Source of the DNA: Antedon mediterranea
Lineage: Eukaryota > Echinodermata > Crinoidea > Comatulida > Antedonidae
Assembly (NCBI RefSeq): GCF_964355755.1
Contig: NC_092676.1
Coordinates: 10,834,288-10,898,287 of the forward strand
Direction of reading: 5' to 3'
Length of the DNA stretch: 64,000 nt
Shown here: piece after piece, positions 47,501 to 51,257 of the stretch
Position numbering within the stretch: position 1 is the stretch's first letter
How the letters are laid out: every line of letters starts with the position of its first letter
Program-made: the position numbers and the translations under genes
The notes under the pieces: model-generated
The model's database searches: none
The model's input: only the letters and a program-made list of their open reading frames with translations
Told to the model about the DNA's origin: nothing

Positions 47501-49855
47501 ATGCTGCATCTTCTTGGTTCTGTGGAACCAGTAAAGCTATCCAAAGAAAACTACAAATTGCTCAAAACAAAATGGTTAGACTCATAAATGGAGTTGAACC
47601 CAGAAGACATATAGGTGCTGATCAATTAGACGATTATGGATTGTTAAATGTAAAATATCGAGTAAAGTTCTTGCAAATTTGCCAAGTTCATAAGATATTT
47701 ATGGGCAGAAGTGCCTCATACCTAAACGAAAACTTTCGTAGAGTTAATAACTTACATGGTCACTTCACTCGTGGTAGTAAACTCAATTTCGTTGTACCTA
47801 AAGTCCAAGGCATAGAATGCAATGCATTCTATTTTAATGCAATCAGAGAATGGAATAACCTTCATGACTATATTAAACAAATTTCCAACACATCTAAATT
47901 TAAAACTGAATTGAAACAATATTACAAAATTAAACATAGATAAATTATTATTGTGCCATTATATCAGATGTTTTGCTTATATGCTTATATATTTATGAAC
48001 CCCGTCTTATAATGTTTGTTTTGTTAAAATTATAATTACTGTCTTTTTAGGGACCACATTGGAATTAAGTTGTTTTACTTTAAACGACTTTATGTGTTTT
48101 CCCGTGCATCGTCAGACTTCATTAATCCCGCCATTTTTATTTACTTCTTTGATGTATTTTAATATTTAAGGTGATTATATATATTATTGATGTATTTTTA
48201 ATGTTATGTATTGAGATGCCAAATAAATGAAAAAAAGAAAATGGAAAAAGTTGGCTACCCTAAATCTGATTAAAACGGCCTCAAATTACGCTGTAACGCG
48301 TTGCCTCCTGGCCCCCAGCCCAGCGAGGCTCGCTTCGCTCGTATAGCCCCTTCGTCGGCAAATTTAGCCCCCGCGTCAAAAAGATCCTGGCGCCACCTCT
48401 GATATCTACCTTTATCAAAATGCTTTTGCCATGAAATAGAAATATTTAGCCTATTCGGCTTTCATTTAGGATATATTTCTAGTAACTGCTGGTTTACAGC
48501 TCAATATTCTTGACTGTATTAAACTCGGCTCTTTTATTAAAGAATCACAATTGGTACCAATATACATAAATTAAATACATTTGTGCTTCCCCAATTATTC
48601 TGGTGCAATTTCTTCCGCAGTGCTAACATGTCTGGGTGCATTCAAATTCTGCATTTTAGTTGAGACAAAAACTGGGCTTAACAATCCTATCGTTCCTGAT
48701 TGTTAACTCGTCCTCTCCAGATTCAATTCTCTCTTTCAATTTATTTCTGAGATACAGTACAGTTAACCTGAAACTAAGCTAACATCACAAATGGCCTTCA
48801 TACTTTTTATGATCCTGATTTATTTGCCTTCAAACGACACAGTCGACTATGACTGATTTAAAGCTTGGCTGAATGGGATCTACTGCATTGAATGGTTCAG
48901 GTCATACATCTGAGATAGATCTTATAAGGCCGTATATGTGGCGAATGCTCTCATCGAACCGCTTTTAAGGTGAAATATGGTGTGACGGGAGGGTCGCTAT
49001 TATTTATTTTCATAAATGACAAATCTTCGTCGATTAACTGAAAAGTATTGCTGTATGCAAATGTTATTTTTTGAAACAATTATTAAAAGTAACTGTCAAA
49101 TATAGTGGTAAAAACATTGAAAATTTAATAATGATTTGATATTGGTTATAAGATTTAACCTAATATCTCATATAGGTAAGAGCTTTCTAGTCTCAAATCC
49201 ATAAACAATGAGCATTCGAATTTGTGAAGACCGACGATAAACCTTTGTATGGTCAAGCAAGGTGTCGTTGGTTTTCACCTGCACTGCACCTTAATCATCA
49301 AAACCTGTGAGAGGAAACACGTCCCAATATCTCCACATACTCACAATGAACAATGAACAAAGATCCCTAAAGCCTTATAGTTTTACACATGCGTAGAGGG
49401 ATTTGGAAGATGGAAGCATAAATATGCATGTGTATAAGCTGGCCTTTTTGGTTCGCGCCAATAAATTTGCCTAGTAAAATCGGTTTTACATTAAATCATG
49501 CGATGTATTATGTCTGATTTCTTTCATAATATATTGGTATAATACAGTAGTACAGTAGGTCTCATAACAAGTTTTACTACAATTTTCAGCCAGAAAAACA
49601 TGGAGCAAGAAGGAAAACTTTATTGTCCCACAAAAAAAAATGTATTGTTTATGACTAGAAATTAGTTATCTAGGCATTCAATCATTATGTTCCTCACTGT
49701 AATCATGTATGTTCTCTATGTTAATAAATCAATCAATAATAATAACAAATCTGCATTTACTTGTATTGTGTAAGTTCGACCACCAACACATCTGGTTGCT
49801 TCCAATACTACAACATTAAATCCGTTCTCTTCCAAAAGATTAGCTGTACATAAAC
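2389..49855 (-). CDS. MAO: Monoamine oxidase (flavin amine oxidase), exons 2-13 of the gene
   Basis: Spliced coding region on the minus strand: 49855-49761, 35806-35666, 19294-19181, 19033-18942, 18415-18274, 9421-9269, 8710-8551, 8239-8143, 5065-5012, 3196-3139, 3039-2942, 2500-2389. Every intron is GT..AG, phases fit, and the frame stays open for about 438 codons; MAO is usually about 520 residues. MAO is an FAD enzyme of the outer mitochondrial membrane that oxidatively deaminates amines to aldehyde, ammonia and H2O2. Visible hallmarks are [18 protein letters not shown], the lysine in [14 protein letters not shown] with the cysteine that binds FAD covalently plus one aromatic-cage tyrosine, and [17 protein letters not shown] with the second cage tyrosine. 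Exon 1 (GxGxxG) and exon 14 (membrane anchor) are absent. Total span exceeds 47 kb because of transposon-filled introns. No frameshift or stop is seen, so the gene looks functional. It could be one of several paralogues. Confidence 0.93.
2942..3039 (-). CDS. MAO: MAO exon 12: covalent FAD cysteine
   Basis: 98 bp encoding [20 protein letters not shown] then [13 protein letters not shown]. The Cys-Tyr pair of GGCYT is the 8-alpha-cysteinyl FAD attachment residue and an aromatic-cage tyrosine. It starts with Pro-Val as in vertebrates. Confidence 0.94.
3139..3196 (-). CDS. MAO: MAO exon 11
   Basis: A 58-bp exon encoding [19 protein letters not shown], the counterpart of LKKLCELYAKVLGSLEAL. Acceptor TTTTATTTTACAG, donor GTAAGTGT. 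Confidence 0.9.
3335..3465. repeat. Degenerate minisatellite based on AAGATCTTTGTAAGAT
   Basis: About eight imperfect head-to-tail copies of a GATCTTTGTNAGAT-like unit, in the MAO intron between exons 11 and 10. Confidence 0.6.
3671..3735 (+). ncRNA. Penelope-type hammerhead-ribozyme-like motif
   Basis: Contains CTGATGA, a GGCTA/TGGCC helix closed by GTGT, then GAAA. That is the order of a hammerhead core (CUGAUGA, stem II, GAAA). It closely resembles the end motif typical of Penelope-like elements, CTGATGAAGG..TTGGCCGAAA. There is one extra base between CTGATGA and stem II, and stems I and III are not obvious, so this may be only a relic. Confidence 0.45.
3740..5000. other. MAO intron 10, no gene seen
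   Basis: AT-rich intron without an open frame of note. It holds a few short inverted stretches around CCGTATAC at 4395-4565. Confidence 0.5.
5012..5065 (-). CDS. MAO: MAO exon 10
   Basis: A 54-bp exon encoding [18 protein letters not shown], the counterpart of FILAHKARKLARLTKEER. Acceptor TTTTTCTGGTAG, donor GTAAGCTTAG. Confidence 0.9.
5070..6260. other. MAO intron 9, left part, nothing recognised
   Basis: AT-rich, with an A-run at 5698-5711. No coding signature on either strand; the 63-residue minus frame at 5080-5271 is hydrophobic noise. Confidence 0.5.
6270..7400 (+). pseudogene. Penelope-like element relic: reverse transcriptase plus GIY-YIG endonuclease
   Basis: Plus-strand relic inside a MAO intron. 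In order it shows [18 protein letters not shown], then [12 protein letters not shown] (RT motif A region) with a HRLHADP follow-up. Next come KQTEGMVM (motif B), a decayed [11 protein letters not shown] (motif C, normally YVDD), FLDVFVTKK and [16 protein letters not shown]. At about 7270-7330 [12 protein letters not shown] marks the start of a GIY-YIG nuclease. This order (RT then GIY-YIG) is diagnostic of Penelope-like elements. Several frameshifts and stops make it dead. The 5' part is missing and the 3' end is unclear. Confidence 0.85.
7440..8140. other. MAO intron 9, right part
   Basis: No gene. A short GGTCGGTTGGTCAGTCGGTT repeat lies at 7918-7947. The sequence just after the GIY-YIG relic may be decayed Penelope 3' sequence. 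Confidence 0.4.
8143..8239 (-). CDS. MAO: MAO exon 9
   Basis: 97 bp reading [20 protein letters not shown] then [11 protein letters not shown], matching MAO YCG..I.D.EAP..YTLDDTKP.G. The second gating position (Ile335 in MAO-A, Tyr326 in MAO-B) is Trp. Donor GTAAGTC, acceptor AATCATAAG. Confidence 0.9.
8551..8710 (-). CDS. MAO: MAO exon 8: flavin-contacting lysine
   Basis: 160 bp encoding [18 protein letters not shown] then [20 protein letters not shown] and [12 protein letters not shown]. The lysine in VLKCIVYYK corresponds to the conserved MAO lysine that hydrogen-bonds flavin N5 through water. Acceptor TTCTAATTCAG, donor GTAACC. Confidence 0.92.
8720..9260. other. MAO intron 7, nothing seen
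   Basis: AT-rich intron between exons 8 and 7 with no open frame or repeat structure noted. Confidence 0.5.
9269..9421 (-). CDS. MAO: MAO exon 7
   Basis: 51 codons, phase 0 at both ends, beginning [15 protein letters not shown]. The family form is ERKFVGGSGQVSERI, so the Gly and Glu of GSGQVSE are replaced here by GSQQISL. Donor GTATAGAATA, acceptor GATCTTCAG. Confidence 0.9.
9425..9965. other. Start of MAO intron 6, nothing seen
   Basis: AT-rich, with a short (TA)n tract near 9560-9580. It leads up to the target-site duplication of the nested LINE complex. Confidence 0.5.
13238..14996 (-). mobile_element. Helitron (family A), 1759 bp, inserted between A and T of the LINE
   Basis: On the minus strand it begins TCTATATATAAATTTACC and ends in a hairpin (GGTACGCGAGCGAAGCGAGC then GTACC) followed by ATCTAG. 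The next flanking base is T and the preceding one is A. A 5' TC, a 3' CTRR with upstream hairpin and insertion into A^T without duplication are the Helitron hallmarks. Removing it joins the LINE endonuclease frame precisely (..DDETIKS | FYKELD..). Both ends match the larger copy at 51227-55173. No Rep/helicase coding region is seen, so it is non-autonomous. It carries a LINE fragment at 13603-13921. Confidence 0.9.
13603..13921 (+). mobile_element. LINE 3'-end fragment with (ATT)n tail inside the Helitron
   Basis: The only long open frame here is the C-terminal tail of a LINE reverse transcriptase: [20 protein letters not shown], then SLLKTHF, then a tandem ATT tail at 13898-13920. Comparison with the other Helitron copy (54790-54840) shows an interruption exactly between GTAACGAAATATT and GTTTTAATGTTTTA. 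This is a 5'-truncated, L2/CR1-style insertion, not a host gene. Confidence 0.8.
18020..18270. other. MAO intron 6, right end
   Basis: AT-rich, no feature noted, directly upstream on the plus strand of the exon 6 donor. Confidence 0.5.
18274..18415 (-). CDS. MAO: MAO exon 6
   Basis: 142 bp covering [21 protein letters not shown] and the NGGQ end, matching MAO [21 protein letters not shown]..NGGQ. The residue aligned with the substrate gate (Phe208 in MAO-A, Ile199 in MAO-B) is Phe, in RTFS. Acceptor TTCTTTTACAG, donor GTGAG. Confidence 0.92.
18697..18958. repeat. Tandem duplication of the MAO exon 5 / intron 5 junction
   Basis: Bases 18697-18822 and 18825-18958 are two copies of about 130 bp. 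Each carries GGCATGCACAACTG, GAAGACATACCTGTA and CTTACTTAGTCCATG. The second copy contains the true exon 5 donor. The first carries a duplicate of the last ~17 exon bases plus an intact GTAAG donor, but no acceptor, making a decoy splice donor inside the intron. Confidence 0.85.
18942..19033 (-). CDS. MAO: MAO exon 5
   Basis: 92 bp reading [20 protein letters not shown] then [10 protein letters not shown], matching MAO IP..APW..P.AEEWD.MTM. Donor GTAAGATAATG. The 3' end of this exon and the first part of the next intron are tandemly duplicated just downstream, at 18697-18822. Confidence 0.9.
19181..19294 (-). CDS. MAO: MAO exon 4
   Basis: 38 codons, phase 0 at both ends, starting [19 protein letters not shown] and matching the MAO segment GKSYPF..PPVWNPITYLD. 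Acceptor TTTCAG, donor GTAAGTATC. Confidence 0.9.
19300..20145. other. MAO intron 3, first part, nothing recognised
   Basis: AT-rich with pyrimidine-rich CTCC stretches at 19970-20110. The 66-residue plus frame at 19873-20073 shows no recognisable domain. Confidence 0.45.
20150..21550. mobile_element. TTAA-flanked inverted-repeat DNA transposon, non-autonomous
   Basis: TTAA at 20150-20153 and 21547-21550 flanks AGTGGAGCTACACTCAGA on the left and, reverse-complemented, AGTGGAGCTCCACCCAGA on the right (16 of 18 match). TTAA duplications are typical of piggyBac and Kolobok elements. No transposase frame is visible in the 1.4-kb interior. A further copy of the same right end lies at 63264-63281. 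Confidence 0.7.
21560..21832. other. Intron sequence, C-rich
   Basis: Contains several CCCAACTCCC-like stretches; no gene. Confidence 0.4.
21833..22396. repeat. Tandem array, 164-bp unit, about 3.4 copies
   Basis: The landmark GATACCCCATATGTATTGTT recurs at 164-bp spacing four times, with GGATCCTAGATGGCGGATGA in between. Copies are nearly identical, indicating recent expansion. 164 is not a multiple of three, so the open frames through it are accidental. Confidence 0.9.
22400..24278. other. Intron sequence, no feature recognised
   Basis: Very AT-rich. The 124-residue plus frame at 23832-24206 is Asn/Lys/Ile-rich, lacks recognisable domains and has no splice context I can defend. Confidence 0.45.
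25585..26473. mobile_element. Inner palindromic element with GCGGCCGC-containing ends
   Basis: GGTCGAAGCGGCCGCCAACC at 25585 is inverted exactly at 26454-26473. The inverted arms run about 100 bp and include CGCTTTGATTGTCGTTGTT and its complement. The arms continue weakly outward (AACGTT..GGTCGAAG), so this could be a long inner part of the Harbinger-like arms rather than a separate insertion. Confidence 0.6.
25798..26005. repeat. Tandem array, about 76-bp unit, three copies
   Basis: The unit contains CAATACCGTACGTAAATTAT, GCAATACTGT and AAGATTCGATAGTATG; weaker copies trail to about 26250. Confidence 0.8.
27110..27980. other. Intron sequence, nothing recognised
   Basis: AT-rich spacer between the two hAT-like copies. 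Confidence 0.45.
27982..28935. mobile_element. hAT-like inverted-repeat element, copy B (intact, 938 bp)
   Basis: Inverted ends CGCCCGTATTCTTAAACCGG at 27991 and, reverse-complemented, CGCCCGTATTTTTAAACCGG ending at 28927 continue for about 38 bp. Flanks TGAGACTA (27982-27989) and TGAGACTT (28928-28935) make a 7-of-8 target duplication, as expected of hAT elements. No transposase frame. The CTAGTTCGA-like and AGTCGA inverted motifs recur inside both arms. Confidence 0.8.
28940..30165. other. Intron sequence, no gene identified
   Basis: A 100-codon plus frame at 28975-29277 has no recognisable domain. GC rises slightly near 29340-29600. Nothing else noted. Confidence 0.4.
30170..32010. repeat. 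19-bp minisatellite, about 1.8 kb
   Basis: The unit GTACCCTGCCACTGTTTTT, with C/T variation, is repeated some 80 times. A longer variant GTACCCAGCTGCCATCG plus TTTTT (22 bp) is interspersed. Non-satellite inserts sit at 30250-30310, 30665-30760, 31100-31215 and 31890-31945. All reading frames of both strands are open over long distances because of the repeat, not because of coding. Confidence 0.93.
31103..31222. repeat. Dispersed repeat fragment inside the minisatellite
   Basis: GTCATTTTGTGAAAGAT, ACTTTCCCATTAAATTTAAT and AACTATTGTATAAAATCAGT recur at 33735-33990 with an extra internal segment, so an older dispersed repeat separates two minisatellite blocks. Confidence 0.75.
32020..32340. 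other. Intron sequence between minisatellite and kinase fragment
   Basis: AT-rich, no feature noted. Confidence 0.4.
32357..32643 (-). pseudogene. Protein kinase C-lobe fragment, likely partial or pseudogene
   Basis: A possible exon with acceptor ACAATAG at 32650-32644 and stop TGA at 32357-32359, about 94 codons. It begins DYGKAF (the DFG position), then [22 protein letters not shown] is the P+1/APE motif, [17 protein letters not shown] is the subdomain IX Asp region, and MRRPSP resembles the CW..P.RPS region. The order fits a kinase activation segment to alpha-F/G. ATP-binding and HRD regions were not found upstream, and the frame stops early, before a full C-lobe. It has the same strand as MAO and lies in the MAO intron between exons 4 and 3. 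It may be the last exon of a nested gene or a captured fragment. Confidence 0.65.
32786..32898 (-). mobile_element. Helitron family A, 3'-terminal fragment
   Basis: CTAGATGGTACGCTCGCTTC and the following 100 bp match the minus-strand 3' end of the 13238-14996 Helitron, with the same hairpin, CTAG end and following T. Similarity stops near 32898. Confidence 0.8.
32900..33420. other. Intron sequence, no gene identified
   Basis: The plus frame at 33150-33431 (93 codons) shows no recognisable domain or usable splice sites. Confidence 0.4.
33427..33456. repeat. Strong hairpin
   Basis: GTAGACGGTCAT then TG then ATGACCGAGTCTAC forms two stacked helices (GTAGAC/GTCTAC and GGTCAT/ATGACC). It could be a transposon end or an RNA hairpin; function unknown. 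Confidence 0.55.
33735..33990. repeat. Dispersed repeat, longer copy
   Basis: Matches 31103-31222 at both ends, with about 130 extra bases in the middle. Confidence 0.7.
34000..34460. other. Intron sequence, possible old repeat
   Basis: GC content is a little higher than the surroundings. The 96-codon minus frame at 34164-34454 is not recognised. No terminal repeats could be defined. Confidence 0.35.
34480..34640. repeat. Clustered AATAATCGGTTA direct and inverted repeats
   Basis: At least six copies of ATAATCGGTTA or its near complement lie within 160 bp, some in opposite orientation around a TTTTTAATCGGTTA core. Confidence 0.65.
34685..35439. mobile_element. Palindrome-rich inverted-repeat element (TATACCGTATA/CTGCTGC)
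   Basis: Ends GGCCCCCGCTTCTGCTGC at 34688 and, reverse-complemented, GGCCCCGTTTCTGCTGCC ending at 35436, flanked by TAT on each side. The interior repeats CGTTTCTGCTGC and palindromic ATATACCGTATAT stretches many times on both strands, especially at 34730-34800 and 35165-35420. No coding region. Confidence 0.65.
35666..35806 (-). CDS. MAO: MAO exon 3: [13 protein letters not shown] segment
   Basis: 47 codons, phase 0 at both ends. Contains [20 protein letters not shown], the most recognisable MAO N-terminal signature. Donor GTATAAAT, acceptor TTTGATAG. It is separated from exon 2 by about 14 kb and from exon 4 by about 16.4 kb, the two largest introns. Confidence 0.93.
35870..36230. repeat. 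Arm of a large inverted repeat, left
   Basis: Carries GGGTCAAAGTTCAAAATTGA, CCACCCGAAAGGGGACAAAT and ATTGACCAATCATAGAACGT. The reverse complement of the whole segment is found at 38775-39110. Confidence 0.85.
36420..36900. repeat. Degenerate tandem repeat, about 152-bp unit
   Basis: TGGTGTCAAATTGTTCACAA occurs at about 36429 and 36733, with a weaker copy midway, together with TTTGACCTSTTTT. Diverged copies. Confidence 0.6.
37085..37760. repeat. Degenerate tandem repeat, 145-165-bp unit
   Basis: GGGCAAATCCATAA, GGTGCACAGG, TTTATTCCAT and TGTCACCCCTTATATTTCC recur four to five times. Confidence 0.75.
38020..39000. repeat. Two-copy tandem repeat, about 505-bp unit
   Basis: 38020-38500 and 38530-39000 share ATCAAATAAT.TGATTAC, GTTGACCTTTGACC.TATGTC, TTGGTCAATATTGAAATTTG and TTGGTCAATTTTGAACTTTG in the same order. 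The second copy includes the right arm of the inverted repeat. Confidence 0.8.
38775..39110. repeat. Arm of a large inverted repeat, right
   Basis: Reverse complement of 35870-36230, including CCCCTTTCGGGTGGTGAT and ACTTTGACCCCTTATATCTC. Confidence 0.85.
39105..39410. repeat. Inverted repeat partner of 43955-44280
   Basis: CCGGGAGCCCATGAAGATTT, GGTCTGAGGCATAGAATATG and TTAGCATAATCGAGTACATA are found in reverse complement at 43955-44280, about 4.5 kb away. Confidence 0.85.
39420..40140. other. Intron sequence, nothing recognised
   Basis: No coding signature; the 101-codon plus frame at 39680-39985 is not recognised. Confidence 0.4.
40144..40324. mobile_element. Small inverted-repeat element (MITE), 175 bp, TTA flanks
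   Basis: Ends AGCTTGGTTCCCACTAGGAC at 40147 and, reverse-complemented, AGCGTGGTTTACTACTAGCG ending at 40321, flanked by TTA on each side. The interior holds CAATCACAAGCG/CGCTTGTGATTGG as an inner palindrome. TWA flanks suggest PIF/Harbinger. Confidence 0.7.
40385..41752. mobile_element. Inverted-repeat DNA element, about 1.36 kb
   Basis: Ends CTGGGGCGGATTGCTATAA at 40387 and, reverse-complemented, CAGGGGTGGATTGCTATAA ending at 41750, with AT on both sides. Inner inverted motif AGAGAGAAATGGCGAACC at 40608 and its complement at 41428-41446 show arms over 200 bp long. A poly-G tract lies at 41136-41148. No transposase frame. Flanking AT would fit ISL2EU-like elements, but two bases prove little. 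Confidence 0.6.
41760..42680. other. Intron sequence, nothing recognised
   Basis: AT-rich with scattered CTCCTT stretches; no reliable coding region. Confidence 0.4.
42690..43525. repeat. Inverted pair of 17-18-bp minisatellites (GCCACCCGGCCTTTTGCC)
   Basis: The left block, 42690-42905, repeats GCCACCCGGCC.TTT. The right block, 43449-43522, repeats the complement, GGCAAAAGGCCGGATGGCAA. About 540 bp of ordinary sequence lies between. Inverted arms built of short tandem repeats resemble a small foldback element. Confidence 0.75.
43558..44083. repeat. Two-copy tandem repeat, about 268-bp unit
   Basis: GTGGGACCTACATTGACC at 43561 and GTGGGACATACATTGACC at 43829 head two copies. Each also has GGGGTCATGGTACAGGATTT and AAAAATAAACATTTTAGCAT-like ends. 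Confidence 0.85.
43955..44280. repeat. Inverted repeat partner of 39105-39410
   Basis: Reverse complement of the segment at 39105-39410; overlaps the end of the 268-bp tandem repeat. Confidence 0.85.
44290..44650. other. Intron sequence, nothing recognised
   Basis: AT-rich spacer before the hAT-like element. Confidence 0.4.
44890..47106 (+). pseudogene. LINE relic: endonuclease C-terminus, linker and reverse transcriptase
   Basis: Plus strand, frameshifted. [16 protein letters not shown] and TSDHFPLTF give the end of the endonuclease. [20 protein letters not shown] and [19 protein letters not shown] give the linker. RT pieces are [40 protein letters not shown] (motif A), a damaged NDVKARGC (normally NGVRQGG), [12 protein letters not shown] (intact YADD) and [15 protein letters not shown]. 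The 3' tail carries a short (TTGAA)n run at 47088-47105. L2/CR1-like. The catalytic YADD survives, but the ORF is broken in at least five places. Confidence 0.85.
47455..48240 (+). pseudogene. 5'-truncated LINE 3' end
   Basis: The 162-codon frame 47455-47943 is the C-terminal tail of a LINE reverse transcriptase: [40 protein letters not shown] and [20 protein letters not shown] 3' untranslated stretch follows, ending in AATAAATGAAAAAAAG. It differs from the relic just upstream, so it is an independent insertion. Confidence 0.8.
48860..49330 (+). pseudogene. Weak reverse transcriptase relic
   Basis: With frame changes the plus strand gives [21 protein letters not shown], then a degenerate [18 protein letters not shown] and LLYANV. 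These correspond to the LINE stretch ending GVPQGSVLGPLLFIIFINDL then YADD. Very decayed. Confidence 0.5.
49340..49755. other. MAO intron 2, end nearest exon 2
   Basis: No feature. ATTTCTTTCATAATATATTG at about 49515 also occurs at about 57800, suggesting a small dispersed repeat. Confidence 0.4.
49761..49855 (-). CDS. MAO: MAO exon 2: FAD ADP-binding segment
   Basis: Encodes the residues just after the missing GxGxxG motif. It reads [19 protein letters not shown]: the beta-strand ending in the FAD-ribose-binding Glu, followed by the GGRTY motif. Acceptor TTCTATAG and donor GTAAATG are clear. It starts two bases into a Gly codon, exactly where vertebrate exon 2 starts. The usual ARDRVGGRTY is [10 protein letters not shown] here. 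Confidence 0.9.
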
Positions 49856-49869
49856 CTATAGAATAGACA

Positions 49870-50630
49870 ATATAAAATACAGTACACTAGATTTACTATG
49901 GTACTGTAAATGATATATCTCCTCCTACAGTATATACCATAATAGAAATGTAATAATATCGTCACTCGTCACACGAACCGGCAAATCGTCATTTTTTGTA
50001 TATTTCGAAAGTATTTACTGTATTCTAAAGAACAATTGATGCAAATATCAACTGCGTATCTTATTTCATTAATTAATTATTTTAAGTATAATTTGGTGAA
50101 TATATTAATTATGATATATAATCATTCGTCACATGAAGTGCCGAATATCATGAGTAAAACGTGCATCATGCATACTGTTTATGCGCCTCAATACGGCGAA
50201 TATGCAATTCGTCACTCATATGTGATCTGATTGGTTTATTGCATATCTGGAACATTCCATTATTTGCTAGCCAATTTTCAGTCCCGCGAAGTTAAATTGA
50301 GTATAGATTATAGAATATTGAACAGTATTTTACCCAGTAAAAACTGATTTGATAAATTATTTAGTAAGCTAATTATATAAATACATTTCAGGAAATTTAA
50401 TGCATTGTTTCGATGTTTGTTCTTTTGTACGTTCACTCGAGCACTAGCAAGAACATTAAATTAAATTATGGCACTGACAATACACGAAACGGTATGCTAA
50501 CGATTAGGCCTACAACAATGTTATAGTCCTAAATTATTTTGAAATATTTGATGTGATGCTTATAACTTATGAAGCAAATGCGAACAATGTGGCCTTAGTC
50601 TTCGAATTTTGGTTCTGATACAGATAGTTA
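49870..50630. other. MAO intron 1, nothing recognised
   Basis: AT-rich. Searched on the minus strand for the GxGxxG-encoding first exon; none found here or further right. Confidence 0.45.
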
Positions 50631-50638
50631 TGAAGTAT

Positions 50639-51006
50639 ATCATTGTAACGGTAGTCGTGTCGAGGGCCAAGACAGTAATGATGGCACAAAATTATTCAAT
50701 GTACAAAATATAATATTTATTCAATCAAAAGTAATATTATAAAACAATGTGAAAATGTAGTGATTCTGACTGATGTTATAGTCTCAAGAATCAATACCCG
50801 AACTAACTTCCTTAACTACAAAACATATATTTATATTAAGGGTACAGGAAGGATGACTAATTAAATGGTACCACATCCTGATTGACTTTCCTTGGAAGAC
50901 CCACCTCAGGAATGTAGTGTTCCAAGTTAAGTAGACATCGGGGAGAATAAGGGGTGAATATAGCCTGTGTGACTAATAGGGTTTGGTCCCACCATGTTAC
51001 AATCAT
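50639..51006 (+). mobile_element. Solo LTR, 358 bp, with 5-bp target duplication
   Basis: Bases 50644-51001 start TGTAACGGTAG and end CATGTTACA (TG..CA with short inverted ends TGTAAC/GTTACA). ATCAT flanks both sides (50639-50643 and 51002-51006). Inside are a TATATTTATATTAAG promoter-like stretch and AT-rich candidate polyadenylation signals. No second LTR or internal region follows, so it is a recombination remnant of an LTR retrotransposon, probably Ty3/gypsy type. Orientation is a guess. Confidence 0.75.
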
Positions 51007-51009
51007 AGA

Positions 51010-51225
51010 CTATGTAAGATGATGGGACAAAGAAAGACGATGATAATTTAGTTATTAAACACATTAAATTATTTAGGCATCTATGTTTTTAAATAATTTA
51101 TCTTGGGAGAGGACGGCCATTTTTAGGGTTAATCTCTAACAGTTATAATACAAGATATCCCGTAGGGTCAGATCTAATGCCGTATGTTTTTCACATAATT
51201 ACCATATATCTATTATGTAATTATT
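51010..51225. other. Short intron spacer
   Basis: No feature seen between the solo LTR and the Helitron. Confidence 0.4.
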
Positions 51226-51257
51226 ATCTATATATAAATTTACGTAAGGGCAAAATT

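Larger units (their letters stand above)
44654..48409. mobile_element. hAT-like element (3.74 kb) filled with LINE fragments
   Basis: Ends CAGTGTTGGCGCCAG at 44662 and, reverse-complemented, CAGAGGTGGCGCCAG ending at 48401. Flanks ATATCTGC (44654-44661) and ATATCTAC (48402-48409) match at 7 of 8, the size expected for hAT. The left end continues into a run of more than 15 G (44683-44697) and the right, reverse-complemented, into GCGGGGGC. Its own short subterminal sequence (CTTGTAATTTC..CTAGCAGCTCTATTTT) is repeated at 44697-44775 and 47150-47222. No hAT transposase remains visible. Confidence 0.7.
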
